Assembly: GCF_002289345.1 (NCBI RefSeq)
Contig: NZ_NSDG01000022.1
Location: 1 to 34,199, forward strand
DNA from: Pseudoalteromonas sp. HM-SA03
GTDB lineage: Bacteria; Pseudomonadota; Gammaproteobacteria; Enterobacterales; Alteromonadaceae
DNA length: 34,199 nucleotides
Direction of reading: 5' to 3'
The number at the start of each line of letters is the position of its first letter. The stretch's first letter is position 1. The notes beneath the pieces are model-generated. The model did not search any database and had not been told where the DNA came from. It was given only the letters and a program-made list of their open reading frames with translations. A program made the translations under genes and the position numbers. Below are positions 27,090 through 34,199 of this stretch, piece after piece.

Positions 27090-27840
27090 TCTCGAGCTGC
27101 AATTCGATAAAGCGCAAATTCGTATTGGCCATTTTACGGATTGCCATTTGTTTGCCACGCCTTGTGGGGAATACTTTGCGGTAAATACCGCCGCTAACCT
27201 TGAACGCACTCTAGCAGCGATGGCAAAAGAACATTTTGATTGTGTGGTGTTTGGCGGTGATTTAACACAAGATCACAGTGCGGCTTCTTATCATGAGTTT
27301 GCCCGTATAGTGAGAGAAAGTGAGTTGCAATGCCCTGTGCTTTGGGTGCCGGGTAACCACGACGATCTCGCTTTACTTGAAGAAATGAGTGTTGGGCAAA
27401 TCGTCCGTCATAAATGCATCACAGGTCCGTTTGGCCAAGTGCTACTGTTAAATTCAAAAGGTGAAACACCCGCCGGATGGTGCGCTAAGTCACATTTAGG
27501 TGCGCTCAAAGACAAGCTTAATAACAATACCATTGTTTTTGCTCACCACCATCCTAGACCAATTGATGGCTATTTAGATAAACATATGCTCGAAAATGGT
27601 CCTGCACTTTTAAACCTGTTGGTGGACTCAACGCAAGTCTTAGGGCTATTTCATGGTCATGTGCATAATGAATATCAACAACAATTTCGCACTTTACCTA
27701 TCTACGCTACGCCTGCAACATCGATCCAATTTGATAAGCACACAAAGGACTGGTGTCAGTCTGATTTGGGTCCCGCTTATCGTGTCATCGTATTTAGTAA
27801 AAGCGCTATAACAACAGAGGTAAAATGGCTCGGAAAGTAG
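27076..27840 (+). CDS. cpdA: 3',5'-cyclic-AMP phosphodiesterase CpdA
   Basis: Metallophosphoesterase predicted to hydrolyse cAMP to AMP, tuning CRP signalling. The 254 residues contain the five metal-binding motifs: HFTDCHLF, VFGGDLTQDH, VPGNHDD, AHHHPRP and FHGHVHNE. All ligands appear present, though the first motif reads TDCH where E. coli has TDTH. The start overlaps DUF1249 by 14 nt and the stop overlaps yqiA by 16 nt. Confidence 0.93.
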   Translation: MAWFDLELQFDKAQIRIGHFTDCHLFATPCGEYFAVNTAANLERTLAAMAKEHFDCVVFGGDLTQDHSAASYHEFARIVRESELQCPVLWVPGNHDDLALLEEMSVGQIVRHKCITGPFGQVLLLNSKGETPAGWCAKSHLGALKDKLNNNTIVFAHHHPRPIDGYLDKHMLENGPALLNLLVDSTQVLGLFHGHVHNEYQQQFRTLPIYATPATSIQFDKHTKDWCQSDLGPAYRVIVFSKSAITTEVKWLGK

Positions 27841-28388
27841 TTTATATTCACGGCTTTAATAGCTCTGAGCTGTCCTATAAAGCAACGGTATTTGGTGAAT
27901 ATATGTTGGATAAACAAACGCCATATATTGTTCCAAGGCTGCATTATGACCCGAGAGTCGCATTGGCACAGTTGGATAGCGTCATTGATTCTGATACTGT
28001 GTTATTAGGTAGCTCGTTAGGCGGCTATTACGCCACCTACTTTTCGCAACATCTTGGCTGTAAAGCAGTGGTGATAAACCCTGCAGTTAGGCCTTTTTCA
28101 TTATTAAATGACTACCTTGGACCACAATACAATCCTTATCAGGACTGTCATTATGAGCTGCAGTATGAACATATTGATGCGTTAAAATCCATGTATGTCG
28201 AGCAGCTGAGTAATCCAGAAAACTTGCTATTATTGCAACAAACGGGCGACGAGGTGCTGCCTTTTGAAGAGGCGGTGCGTTATTATAGTCATTGTCGTCA
28301 AATTATTGAGTTTGGTGGGGATCATAGCTTTGTTGAATTTCCACGCTATTTTGACACCATCACCAAATTTTTAACTATCAAAAATTAG
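27825..28388 (+). CDS. yqiA: YqiA family esterase (alpha/beta hydrolase)
   Basis: Small alpha/beta hydrolase of 187 residues in the UPF0227/YqiA group, with carboxylesterase activity known in E. coli. The oxyanion motif YIHGFNSS, the nucleophile elbow GSSLGGYYA (Ser64), the acid region TGDEVLPF and the catalytic GGDHSFVEF near the C-terminus are all in place. GAGG lies just upstream of the ATG, inside cpdA. It is the last gene before the parE promoter region. Confidence 0.93.
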   Translation: MARKVVYIHGFNSSELSYKATVFGEYMLDKQTPYIVPRLHYDPRVALAQLDSVIDSDTVLLGSSLGGYYATYFSQHLGCKAVVINPAVRPFSLLNDYLGPQYNPYQDCHYELQYEHIDALKSMYVEQLSNPENLLLLQQTGDEVLPFEEAVRYYSHCRQIIEFGGDHSFVEFPRYFDTITKFLTIKN

Positions 28389-28465
28389 AATTTATGCACA
28401 AAGCTCTGCTCAAAACTGTATGTTGTGCATATACTAGCGGATAAAAAGATAACTAGAACTAGCCT
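28389..28465 (+). promoter_or_regulatory. parE upstream region with inverted repeat
   Basis: A 9-bp inverted repeat TATGCACAA (28394-28402) / TTGTGCATA (28424-28432) spans 39 bp and overlaps a TATACT (28431-28436) that could be the -10 box; no good -35 box is seen at the expected spacing. The repeat could be an operator or the terminator-like end of the yqiA transcript, though no T run follows. Confidence 0.35.
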
Positions 28466-30355
28466 ATGAGTCAGCAAAACTATAATGCCGAAGCTATTGA
28501 GGTACTCAATGGCTTAGAGCCAGTTAAGCGCCGCCCTGGCATGTATACCGATACCACCAGACCTAATCATTTAGGCCAAGAGGTTATCGATAACAGTGTC
28601 GATGAAGCCTTAGCCGGACATGCCACCAAGATTGACGTGATCTTGCATGAAGATAACTCCTTTGAAGTCATCGATGACGGTCGAGGAATGCCTGTGGACA
28701 TTCACCCAGAAGAGGGCGTGCCAGGGGTTGAATTGATCCTGACCAAACTTCATGCCGGGGGCAAGTTTTCCAATAAAAACTACCAGTTCTCCGGTGGTCT
28801 TCATGGGGTGGGTATATCGGTTGTTAATGCGTTGTCGACTCGGGTCGAAATTACCGTTAAACGCGATGCGCAAATCTATGAAATGGCATTTGAAAACGGC
28901 GATAAAGTCGAAGACTTAAGAGTGACCGGCAGCGTTGGTAAACGTAATACCGGCACCTCAGTACACTTTTGGCCCGACGCGAGTTATTTTGACTCAGCTA
29001 ACTTCTCAATTACTAAGTTAAACCACTTGCTCAAAGCTAAGGCTGTATTGTGTCCAGGGCTTAGAATTCGTTTTGTAAATAAACAGACGAAAGAAACGCA
29101 AGAATGGCACTACGAGGCAGGTCTTGAGGATTACCTAAAAGACAGCGCTGAAGGCTACGAAGTGCTGCCGAAATCCCCATTTACAGGCAGTTTCAGTGGC
29201 TCAACCGAAGGGGTTGATTGGGCGCTTCATTGGTTGCCTGAGGGCGGGGAATCCATCGCTGAAAGCTACGTAAACCTTATTCCAACGGCACAAGGCGGAA
29301 CCCATGTAAATGGGTTACGCCAGGGCTTACTTGAAGCGATGCGTGAGTTTTGTGAATTCAGAAACCTGATCCCGCGTGGCGTGAAACTGACGCCTGATGA
29401 TGTTTGGGACCGCTGTAGTTATGTCTTGTCGGTTAAAATGCAAGACCCACAATTTGCCGGTCAAACCAAAGAGAAACTGTCATCACGTTCGTGCGCTACC
29501 TTTGTGTCTGGCATTGTCAAAGACGCCTTTAGTTTATGGTTAAACGAACACACTGAAACTGCAGAGTTACTTGCTGAGCTGTGTATCAGCAATGCGCAAA
29601 AACGTTTGCGTGCCGCGAAAAAAGTGGTCCGTAAAAAAGTCACTTCGGGTCCTGCTTTACCGGGTAAATTAACCGATTGTTCTGGAAGTGAAACCGAACG
29701 CTCAGAAATCTTTTTGGTGGAAGGGGACTCAGCGGGTGGCTCGGCAAAACAAGCTCGAGACCGTGAGTTTCAAGCAATCATGCCGCTGCGCGGTAAAATC
29801 CTAAATACCTGGGAAGTGGAATCTGGACAGATCTTAGCCTCGCAAGAAGTACATGATATTTCTGTTGCTTTAGGTATTGACCCAGACTCTGAAGACTTAT
29901 CAGGCTTGCGCTATGGTAAAGTATGTATCCTCGCGGATGCGGATTCTGACGGACTTCACATTGCGACTTTGTTATGCGCACTCTTTGTGAAGCACTTCCC
30001 AGAGCTTGTTCGTAAGGGCCATGTTTTTGTTGCCATGCCGCCGCTATTTCGTATTGATGTTGGTAAAGAAGTTTACTACGCCCTTGATGAAGATGAGAAA
30101 AAGGGCATTTTAGACCGTATTGAGGCCGAAAAGAAACGCGGTAAAGTCAACGTACAGCGCTTTAAAGGGTTGGGTGAAATGAACCCGTTGCAATTGCGTG
30201 AAACCACCATGGATCCAAATACTAGACGTTTAGTTCAGCTGACATTAGATGAGCCTGAACAAACTCTCGAAATGATGGACATGCTATTAGCTAAAAAGCG
30301 CTCTGGTGACCGTAAAGTTTGGCTTGAGCAGCACGGAGATAAGGCAGAGGTTTAA
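28466..30355 (+). CDS. parE: DNA topoisomerase IV subunit B ParE
   Basis: ATPase and TOPRIM subunit of topoisomerase IV, which decatenates daughter chromosomes. The 629 residues begin NAEAIEVLNGLEPVKRRPGM, with the GHKL ATP site (EVIDNSVDEALAG, DDGRGMP, GGLHGVGISVVNA), the transducer region, and the TOPRIM motifs EGDSAGGSAKQARDR and ILADADSDG. PLRGKILNTWEVE matches ParE rather than GyrB. The length is normal and nothing is truncated. The following dehydrogenase starts 1 nt after the stop. Confidence 0.97.
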   Translation: MSQQNYNAEAIEVLNGLEPVKRRPGMYTDTTRPNHLGQEVIDNSVDEALAGHATKIDVILHEDNSFEVIDDGRGMPVDIHPEEGVPGVELILTKLHAGGKFSNKNYQFSGGLHGVGISVVNALSTRVEITVKRDAQIYEMAFENGDKVEDLRVTGSVGKRNTGTSVHFWPDASYFDSANFSITKLNHLLKAKAVLCPGLRIRFVNKQTKETQEWHYEAGLEDYLKDSAEGYEVLPKSPFTGSFSGSTEGVDWALHWLPEGGESIAESYVNLIPTAQGGTHVNGLRQGLLEAMREFCEFRNLIPRGVKLTPDDVWDRCSYVLSVKMQDPQFAGQTKEKLSSRSCATFVSGIVKDAFSLWLNEHTETAELLAELCISNAQKRLRAAKKVVRKKVTSGPALPGKLTDCSGSETERSEIFLVEGDSAGGSAKQARDREFQAIMPLRGKILNTWEVESGQILASQEVHDISVALGIDPDSEDLSGLRYGKVCILADADSDGLHIATLLCALFVKHFPELVRKGHVFVAMPPLFRIDVGKEVYYALDEDEKKGILDRIEAEKKRGKVNVQRFKGLGEMNPLQLRETTMDPNTRRLVQLTLDEPEQTLEMMDMLLAKKRSGDRKVWLEQHGDKAEV

Positions 30356-30356
30356 C

Positions 30357-31466
30357 ATGAAAATACATAGTAAATTGACCACGGTAGCGACGACGCTAGC
30401 AGCAGTGTTATTAAGCTCACAAGCACTGGCAAACGATATGCTTTCGCGCCTTTCAGTACCTAAAGGGTATGAGCTGAGCTATTTTGCGAAAGATGTTGAA
30501 AATGCAAGGCAAATGGCGGTGGGTAAAGATGGTACTGTGTATGTTGGCTCTCGCAAAGCGGGTAAAGTTCACGCACTCATTGACAACAACCGTGATGGCG
30601 TAGCCGACAAGAAAATTTTGGTTGCAGAAGGGTTGAATATGCCCTCCGGTATTGCGCTAAAAGACGGTGACTTATATGTTGCTGAAGTTGAGCGTATTGT
30701 GCGTTTTAAGCAAATCGCAAAAAACCTTAAGGCACCGGTAAAAGAAGTGGTGTTCGATGATTTGCCTGACAAACGTCACCACGGCTGGAAGTACCTGACA
30801 GTATCGCCGGAAGGCGAACTTATCATTCCTGTTGGCGTGCCTTGTAATATTTGTGCCGAAGACCCTAAGTTTGGCCGTATATTTTCACTAAATCTTGAGA
30901 CAAAAAAGCTTTCGACGATTGCCAAAGGCGTGCGTAACTCAGTGGGTTTTGATTATCACCCAGTAACTGGAAAGTTATGGTTCAGCGACAACGGTCGTGA
31001 CATGATGGGAGATGACATTCCACCATGTGAAATCAACCGTGTTGACGAAATAGGTCAGCATTTTGGCTTCCCGTATGTTCATGGCGGCAGTGTGCTAGAC
31101 CCTGAATTTGGTGAGGGTAAATCGGTGACTGACTACGCCATGCCAGCCCTTGCACTACAAGCGCACGTTGCACCGCTGGGCATTCACTTTTACCGTGGCG
31201 AGCAATTTCCAAAGGCAATGAAGCATCAGCTTTTTGTTGCTGAACATGGTTCTTGGAACCGCAGCAAAAAAGTGGGCTATCGAGTAATGCGAGCAAATGT
31301 GCAAGATGGCCAAATTAGAGGCTATGAGCCTTTCCTTACCGGCTTTATGGAAAACGAAACAACCTATGGTCGACCTGCCGCAATTGCAGAGCTTAGCGAC
31401 GGTAGCCTGCTCGTTTCCGATGATTACGCCAATGCGATATATCGCATCAGCTACAACAACAAGTAA
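30357..31466 (+). CDS. Secreted PQQ-type sugar dehydrogenase
   Basis: Periplasmic protein of 369 residues, with a signal peptide ([25 protein letters not shown]) and a beta-propeller domain of the PQQ-dependent aldose/sorbosone dehydrogenase type: [65 protein letters not shown] and [12 protein letters not shown]. Substrate and cofactor use are not shown by sequence; PQQ would have to be made or taken up. A longer frame begins at 30306 inside parE, but the ATG at 30357 has AGAGG seven bases upstream and starts the signal peptide. It lies 1 nt after parE and 8 nt before parC, so all three are probably on one message. Confidence 0.88.
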   Translation: MKIHSKLTTVATTLAAVLLSSQALANDMLSRLSVPKGYELSYFAKDVENARQMAVGKDGTVYVGSRKAGKVHALIDNNRDGVADKKILVAEGLNMPSGIALKDGDLYVAEVERIVRFKQIAKNLKAPVKEVVFDDLPDKRHHGWKYLTVSPEGELIIPVGVPCNICAEDPKFGRIFSLNLETKKLSTIAKGVRNSVGFDYHPVTGKLWFSDNGRDMMGDDIPPCEINRVDEIGQHFGFPYVHGGSVLDPEFGEGKSVTDYAMPALALQAHVAPLGIHFYRGEQFPKAMKHQLFVAEHGSWNRSKKVGYRVMRANVQDGQIRGYEPFLTGFMENETTYGRPAAIAELSDGSLLVSDDYANAIYRISYNNK

Positions 31467-31474
31467 GGTGTAAC

Positions 31475-33778
31475 ATGACAGATCCTCAAGCCTTGTCCTT
31501 GCAAGGCATTGAACAACTTCCGATGGGGCGTTTTACTGAAGATGCCTATCTGAACTATTCCATGTATGTGATCATGGATAGGGCGTTACCACATATTGGT
31601 GACGGCCTGAAGCCTGTACAACGTCGTATTGTATATGCGATGAGTGAGCTGGGCTTATCAGCTCAAGCAAAATACAAAAAATCTGCCCGTACCGTTGGTG
31701 ACGTATTGGGTAAATATCACCCTCATGGCGACAGTGCTTGTTATGAGGCCATGGTACTCATGGCGCAGCCATTCTCTTATCGCTATCCGCTGGTGGATGG
31801 CCAAGGTAACTGGGGTGCTGCGGACGATCCTAAATCATTTGCTGCGATGCGTTATACCGAGGCACGTTTATCTAAGTTCTCAGAAGTACTGCTGAAAGAG
31901 CTTGGTCAAGGTACGGTCGATTGGACTGCTAACTTTGATGGCACCTTAGATGAGCCGCAAGTGTTACCTGCGCGTTTACCACATATCTTGTTGAATGGGG
32001 TGACGGGTATTGCGGTGGGGATGGCAACCGATATTCCGCCGCATAACGTACGCGAAGTTGCTGAAGCTTGTTGTTTGTTATTGGATAAGCCTAAAACCGA
32101 ACTGGAAGAAATTCTAGAGTTGGTCAAGGCGCCAGACTATCCAACCGATGCGGAAATCATTACGCCGCAAGAAGAGATCAAAAAGCTTTACACCACAGGT
32201 CGTGGCTCAATCAAGATGCGTGCTGTATACACCGAAGAGCAAGGCGAAGTGGTGATCACCGCGTTGCCACACCAATGTTCGGGTGCCAAGGTGCTAGAGC
32301 AGATAGCAGCGCAAATGACAGCGAAGAAACTCCCTATGGTGGCGGATTTGCGTGACGAATCGGACCATGAAAATCCGACGCGTATCGTCATCGTACCGCG
32401 CTCAAATCGAGTTAAAGTCGAGCCATTAATGGCACACCTATTTGCCACGACAGATCTTGAAAAGAACTACCGTGTAAACATCAATATGATTGGTTTAGAC
32501 GGGCGTCCACAAGTTAAAGACTTGCGTCAGATTTTATCTGAGTGGTTAGTATTCCGTCGTGAGACGGTGCGTAGACGTTTGCAGTATCGCTTAGACAAAG
32601 TGCTTGCGCGTTTGCATATTCTTGAAGGTTTGATGATTGCATTTTTGAATATCGATGAAGTCATCGAAATCATTCGCAACGAAGACAAGCCAAAAGAAGA
32701 GTTAATAGCGCGTTTTGGTCTTTCAGATAAGCAGGCAGAAGCAATTCTAGACCTGAAATTACGCCACCTTGCAAAGCTTGAAGAAATGAAGATCCGTGGT
32801 GAGCAGGATGAGCTTGAAAAAGAGCGTGATGGATTGGAAAAAACCTTAGGCTCTGAGCGTCGCATGTCGACGTTGATGAAAAAAGAAATTCAAGAAGCAG
32901 CTGAATTGTATGGCGATGATAGACGCTCACCGGTAGTTGAGCGTGGTGAAGCCAAAGCGCTTAGTGAAAAAGATTTGATCCCATCAGAGTCCGTAACTGT
33001 TGTGCTATCTGAAAAAGGCTGGGCGCGTTTTGCGAAGGGTCACGATATCGATGCCGAAGGGCTAAGCTACCGCTCAGGAGACAGTTATAAAGCATCTGCG
33101 AAAGGCAAGAGTAATCAGCCTGCAGTGTTCTTAGATACCTCAGGGCGAGCCTTTGCAACCGATGCGCATAGTTTACCTTCAGCTCGGAGTCAGGGCGAGC
33201 CGATGACAGGACGCTTTAACTTGGCATCAGGATGTAACTTTGAACATGTGGTCATGGGCGAAGAGAAGTCGACTTACCTGATGGCGACCGATGGCGGTTA
33301 CGGTTTTATCAGTGACTTTGCTGATATGGTAAGCAAAAACAAAAATGGTAAAGCGTTTGTTAGCGTGCCAAAAGGTGCGCATTTGATGGCACCTATCCAG
33401 GTATTTGATGTTGCCACCGATATGTGTATGGCGATTTCGAGCGAAGGCAGAATGCTGCTATTCCCATTACGTGATTTACCTAAGCTTGGTAAAGGTAAGG
33501 GGAATAAGATAATCTCTATCCCTAGCGCGAAGGTGCAAAGCCGCGAAGAGTTTGTCAAAGTGTTAGCGGTAGTACCTGAAGGCGTTTCTGTTACCTTACA
33601 TGCAGGTAAGCGCAAGCTAACCTTAAAGCCGAGTGATTTAGAGCACTATTACGGCGAGCGAGGGCGCAGAGGTAATAAGTTACCGCGCGGATTACAGCGC
33701 GTTGATAGCTATGATCTGGAGCACAATGGTATCGAGACACCAGAAGACAATGACGCCAGCGTAGATACCGAAGATTAA
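31475..33778 (+). CDS. parC: DNA topoisomerase IV subunit A ParC
   Basis: DNA cleavage subunit of topoisomerase IV. The 767 residues carry the winged-helix domain with catalytic Tyr127 in [11 protein letters not shown], the quinolone-determining region [19 protein letters not shown] with Ser87 and Glu91, equivalent to E. coli Ser80 and Glu84 and of the sensitive type, the coiled-coil gate, and a C-terminal beta-pinwheel of the ParC kind without a GyrA box. AAGGTG lies four bases before the ATG. It ends in the terminator at 33786. Confidence 0.97.
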   Translation: MTDPQALSLQGIEQLPMGRFTEDAYLNYSMYVIMDRALPHIGDGLKPVQRRIVYAMSELGLSAQAKYKKSARTVGDVLGKYHPHGDSACYEAMVLMAQPFSYRYPLVDGQGNWGAADDPKSFAAMRYTEARLSKFSEVLLKELGQGTVDWTANFDGTLDEPQVLPARLPHILLNGVTGIAVGMATDIPPHNVREVAEACCLLLDKPKTELEEILELVKAPDYPTDAEIITPQEEIKKLYTTGRGSIKMRAVYTEEQGEVVITALPHQCSGAKVLEQIAAQMTAKKLPMVADLRDESDHENPTRIVIVPRSNRVKVEPLMAHLFATTDLEKNYRVNINMIGLDGRPQVKDLRQILSEWLVFRRETVRRRLQYRLDKVLARLHILEGLMIAFLNIDEVIEIIRNEDKPKEELIARFGLSDKQAEAILDLKLRHLAKLEEMKIRGEQDELEKERDGLEKTLGSERRMSTLMKKEIQEAAELYGDDRRSPVVERGEAKALSEKDLIPSESVTVVLSEKGWARFAKGHDIDAEGLSYRSGDSYKASAKGKSNQPAVFLDTSGRAFATDAHSLPSARSQGEPMTGRFNLASGCNFEHVVMGEEKSTYLMATDGGYGFISDFADMVSKNKNGKAFVSVPKGAHLMAPIQVFDVATDMCMAISSEGRMLLFPLRDLPKLGKGKGNKIISIPSAKVQSREEFVKVLAVVPEGVSVTLHAGKRKLTLKPSDLEHYYGERGRRGNKLPRGLQRVDSYDLEHNGIETPEDNDASVDTED

Positions 33779-33785
33779 CCGATAC

Positions 33786-33811
33786 AGGCCGCCCACCGCG
33801 GCCTTATTTTT
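33786..33811 (+). terminator. parC terminator
   Basis: AGGCCGC (33786-33792), loop CCACC, GCGGCCT (33798-33804), then TATTTTTAT: a perfect 7-bp GC-rich stem with a U tract, eight bases past the parC stop codon. Confidence 0.85.
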
Positions 33812-33825
33812 ATCTGTTGAAAACC

Positions 33826-34199
33826 ATCGCGAGGTGGACTCGCTGCCACCAAATTAATCACTCAGTGTAGGTGTCTGTTCACCCACCGATCTTTGTGTCT
33901 GAGCCGGTTTATTCGGCGATCTTTTAGCTGTTTAGAATATCGCGAGGTGGACTCGCTACCACCAAATTAACCACTCTGTGTGGGAGCCTGTTCACCCATT
34001 GAACTTTGTGTAGGAGCCGGTTCACCCGGCGATCTTTTAGCAGTTTAGAATATCGCGAGGTGGACTCGCTACCACCAAATTAACCACTCTGTGTGGGAGC
34101 CTGTTCACCCATTGAACTTTGTGTAGGAGCCGGTTCACCCGGCGATCTTTTAGCAGTTTAGAATATCGCGAGGTGGACTCGCTACCACCAAATTAACCA
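33826..34199. repeat. Tandem array of a 113-bp REP-like unit
   Basis: The start ATCGCGAGGTGG recurs at 33826, 33939, 34052 and 34165, exactly 113 bp apart. Copies 2 (33939-34051) and 3 (34052-34164) appear identical; copy 1 (33826-33938) has diverged at about 20 sites, and copy 4 is cut by the window end after 35 matching bases. Each unit holds three palindromic modules: ATCGCGAGGTGGACTCGCTA at the front, then GTGGGAGCCTGTTCACCCA, and GTAGGAGCCGGTTCACCCGG with CGAT. The GTAGGAGC head and GCCGG/CCGGC stem are like REP sequences of Pseudomonas and relatives. It begins just after the parC terminator and no gene is inside. Confidence 0.85.

Noticed and set aside
30306..30356. Longer start for the sugar dehydrogenase inside parE
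   Set aside because: It would bury the signal peptide; the ATG at 30357 with AGAGG upstream fits better.
31715..31780. Quinolone-resistance change in ParC
   Set aside because: Ser87 and Glu91, matching E. coli Ser80 and Glu84, are the wild-type residues.
32527..32865. 112-codon frame antisense to parC
   Set aside because: Ser/Arg-rich translation, opposite to an intact conserved gene, with no ribosome site; a shadow frame.
33826..34199. CRISPR-like array
   Set aside because: The whole 113-bp unit repeats head to tail without unique spacers, and no cas gene is nearby; it is a tandem repeat of REP-like modules.

Overview
The window is a gene-dense, mostly core stretch of chromosome from a gammaproteobacterium. 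The gene order, moderate AT content, paired pilT/pilU and REP-like intergenic palindromes suggest an Alteromonadales member, most like Pseudoalteromonas; this assignment is inference from protein content and synteny, not a database result. No tRNA, rRNA, insertion sequence or CRISPR array was recognised.

Layout. (1) 1-5679: a + strand terminator of a gene outside the window, a methyl-accepting chemotaxis protein (minus), a 0.7 kb spacer with a possible gene remnant, then a CHASE-GGDEF diguanylate cyclase followed by a HAMP histidine kinase (plus). (2) 5680-6067: a spacer with nested palindromes and a two-way terminator. (3) 6068-12220, minus: a DUF885 lipoprotein peptidase, then the operon yggS-proC-yggT-DUF4426-rdgB-hemW, whose genes abut or overlap. 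(4) 12251-15298, plus: pilT, pilU and a periplasmic binding-protein-like gene overlapping pilU. (5) 15299-15593: a palindrome-rich spacer. (6) 15594-19879, minus: DUF350 membrane protein, unknown 165-residue protein, rsmE, gshB, yqgE, ruvX. (7) 19959-22754, plus: glnE, meeting tail to tail with a small TcpQ-like protein, which is followed by an LpxL/HtrB acyltransferase and tolC on the minus strand. (8) 26009-33778, plus: nudF, DUF1249 (yqiB), cpdA, yqiA, parE, a secreted PQQ-type sugar dehydrogenase, and parC. The tolC/nudF/yqiB/cpdA/yqiA/parE order is the same as in enteric bacteria. (9) 33779-34199: the parC terminator, then a tandem array of a 113-bp unit built from REP-like palindromes and running off the window end.

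The genes are mainly housekeeping: heme and proline metabolism, PLP homeostasis, nucleotide-pool cleaning, glutathione synthesis, 16S rRNA modification and pre-16S maturation, nitrogen control through glutamine synthetase adenylylation, lipid A acylation, efflux, and chromosome decatenation by topoisomerase IV. Accessory functions are signalling (MCP, c-di-GMP, histidine kinase) and twitching motility. I see no clear new multi-gene system. The signals most worth following are the 113-bp REP-like array, the dehydrogenase between parE and parC, the binding protein coupled to pilU, the TcpQ-like/LpxL pair, and several unexplained palindromes near promoters.
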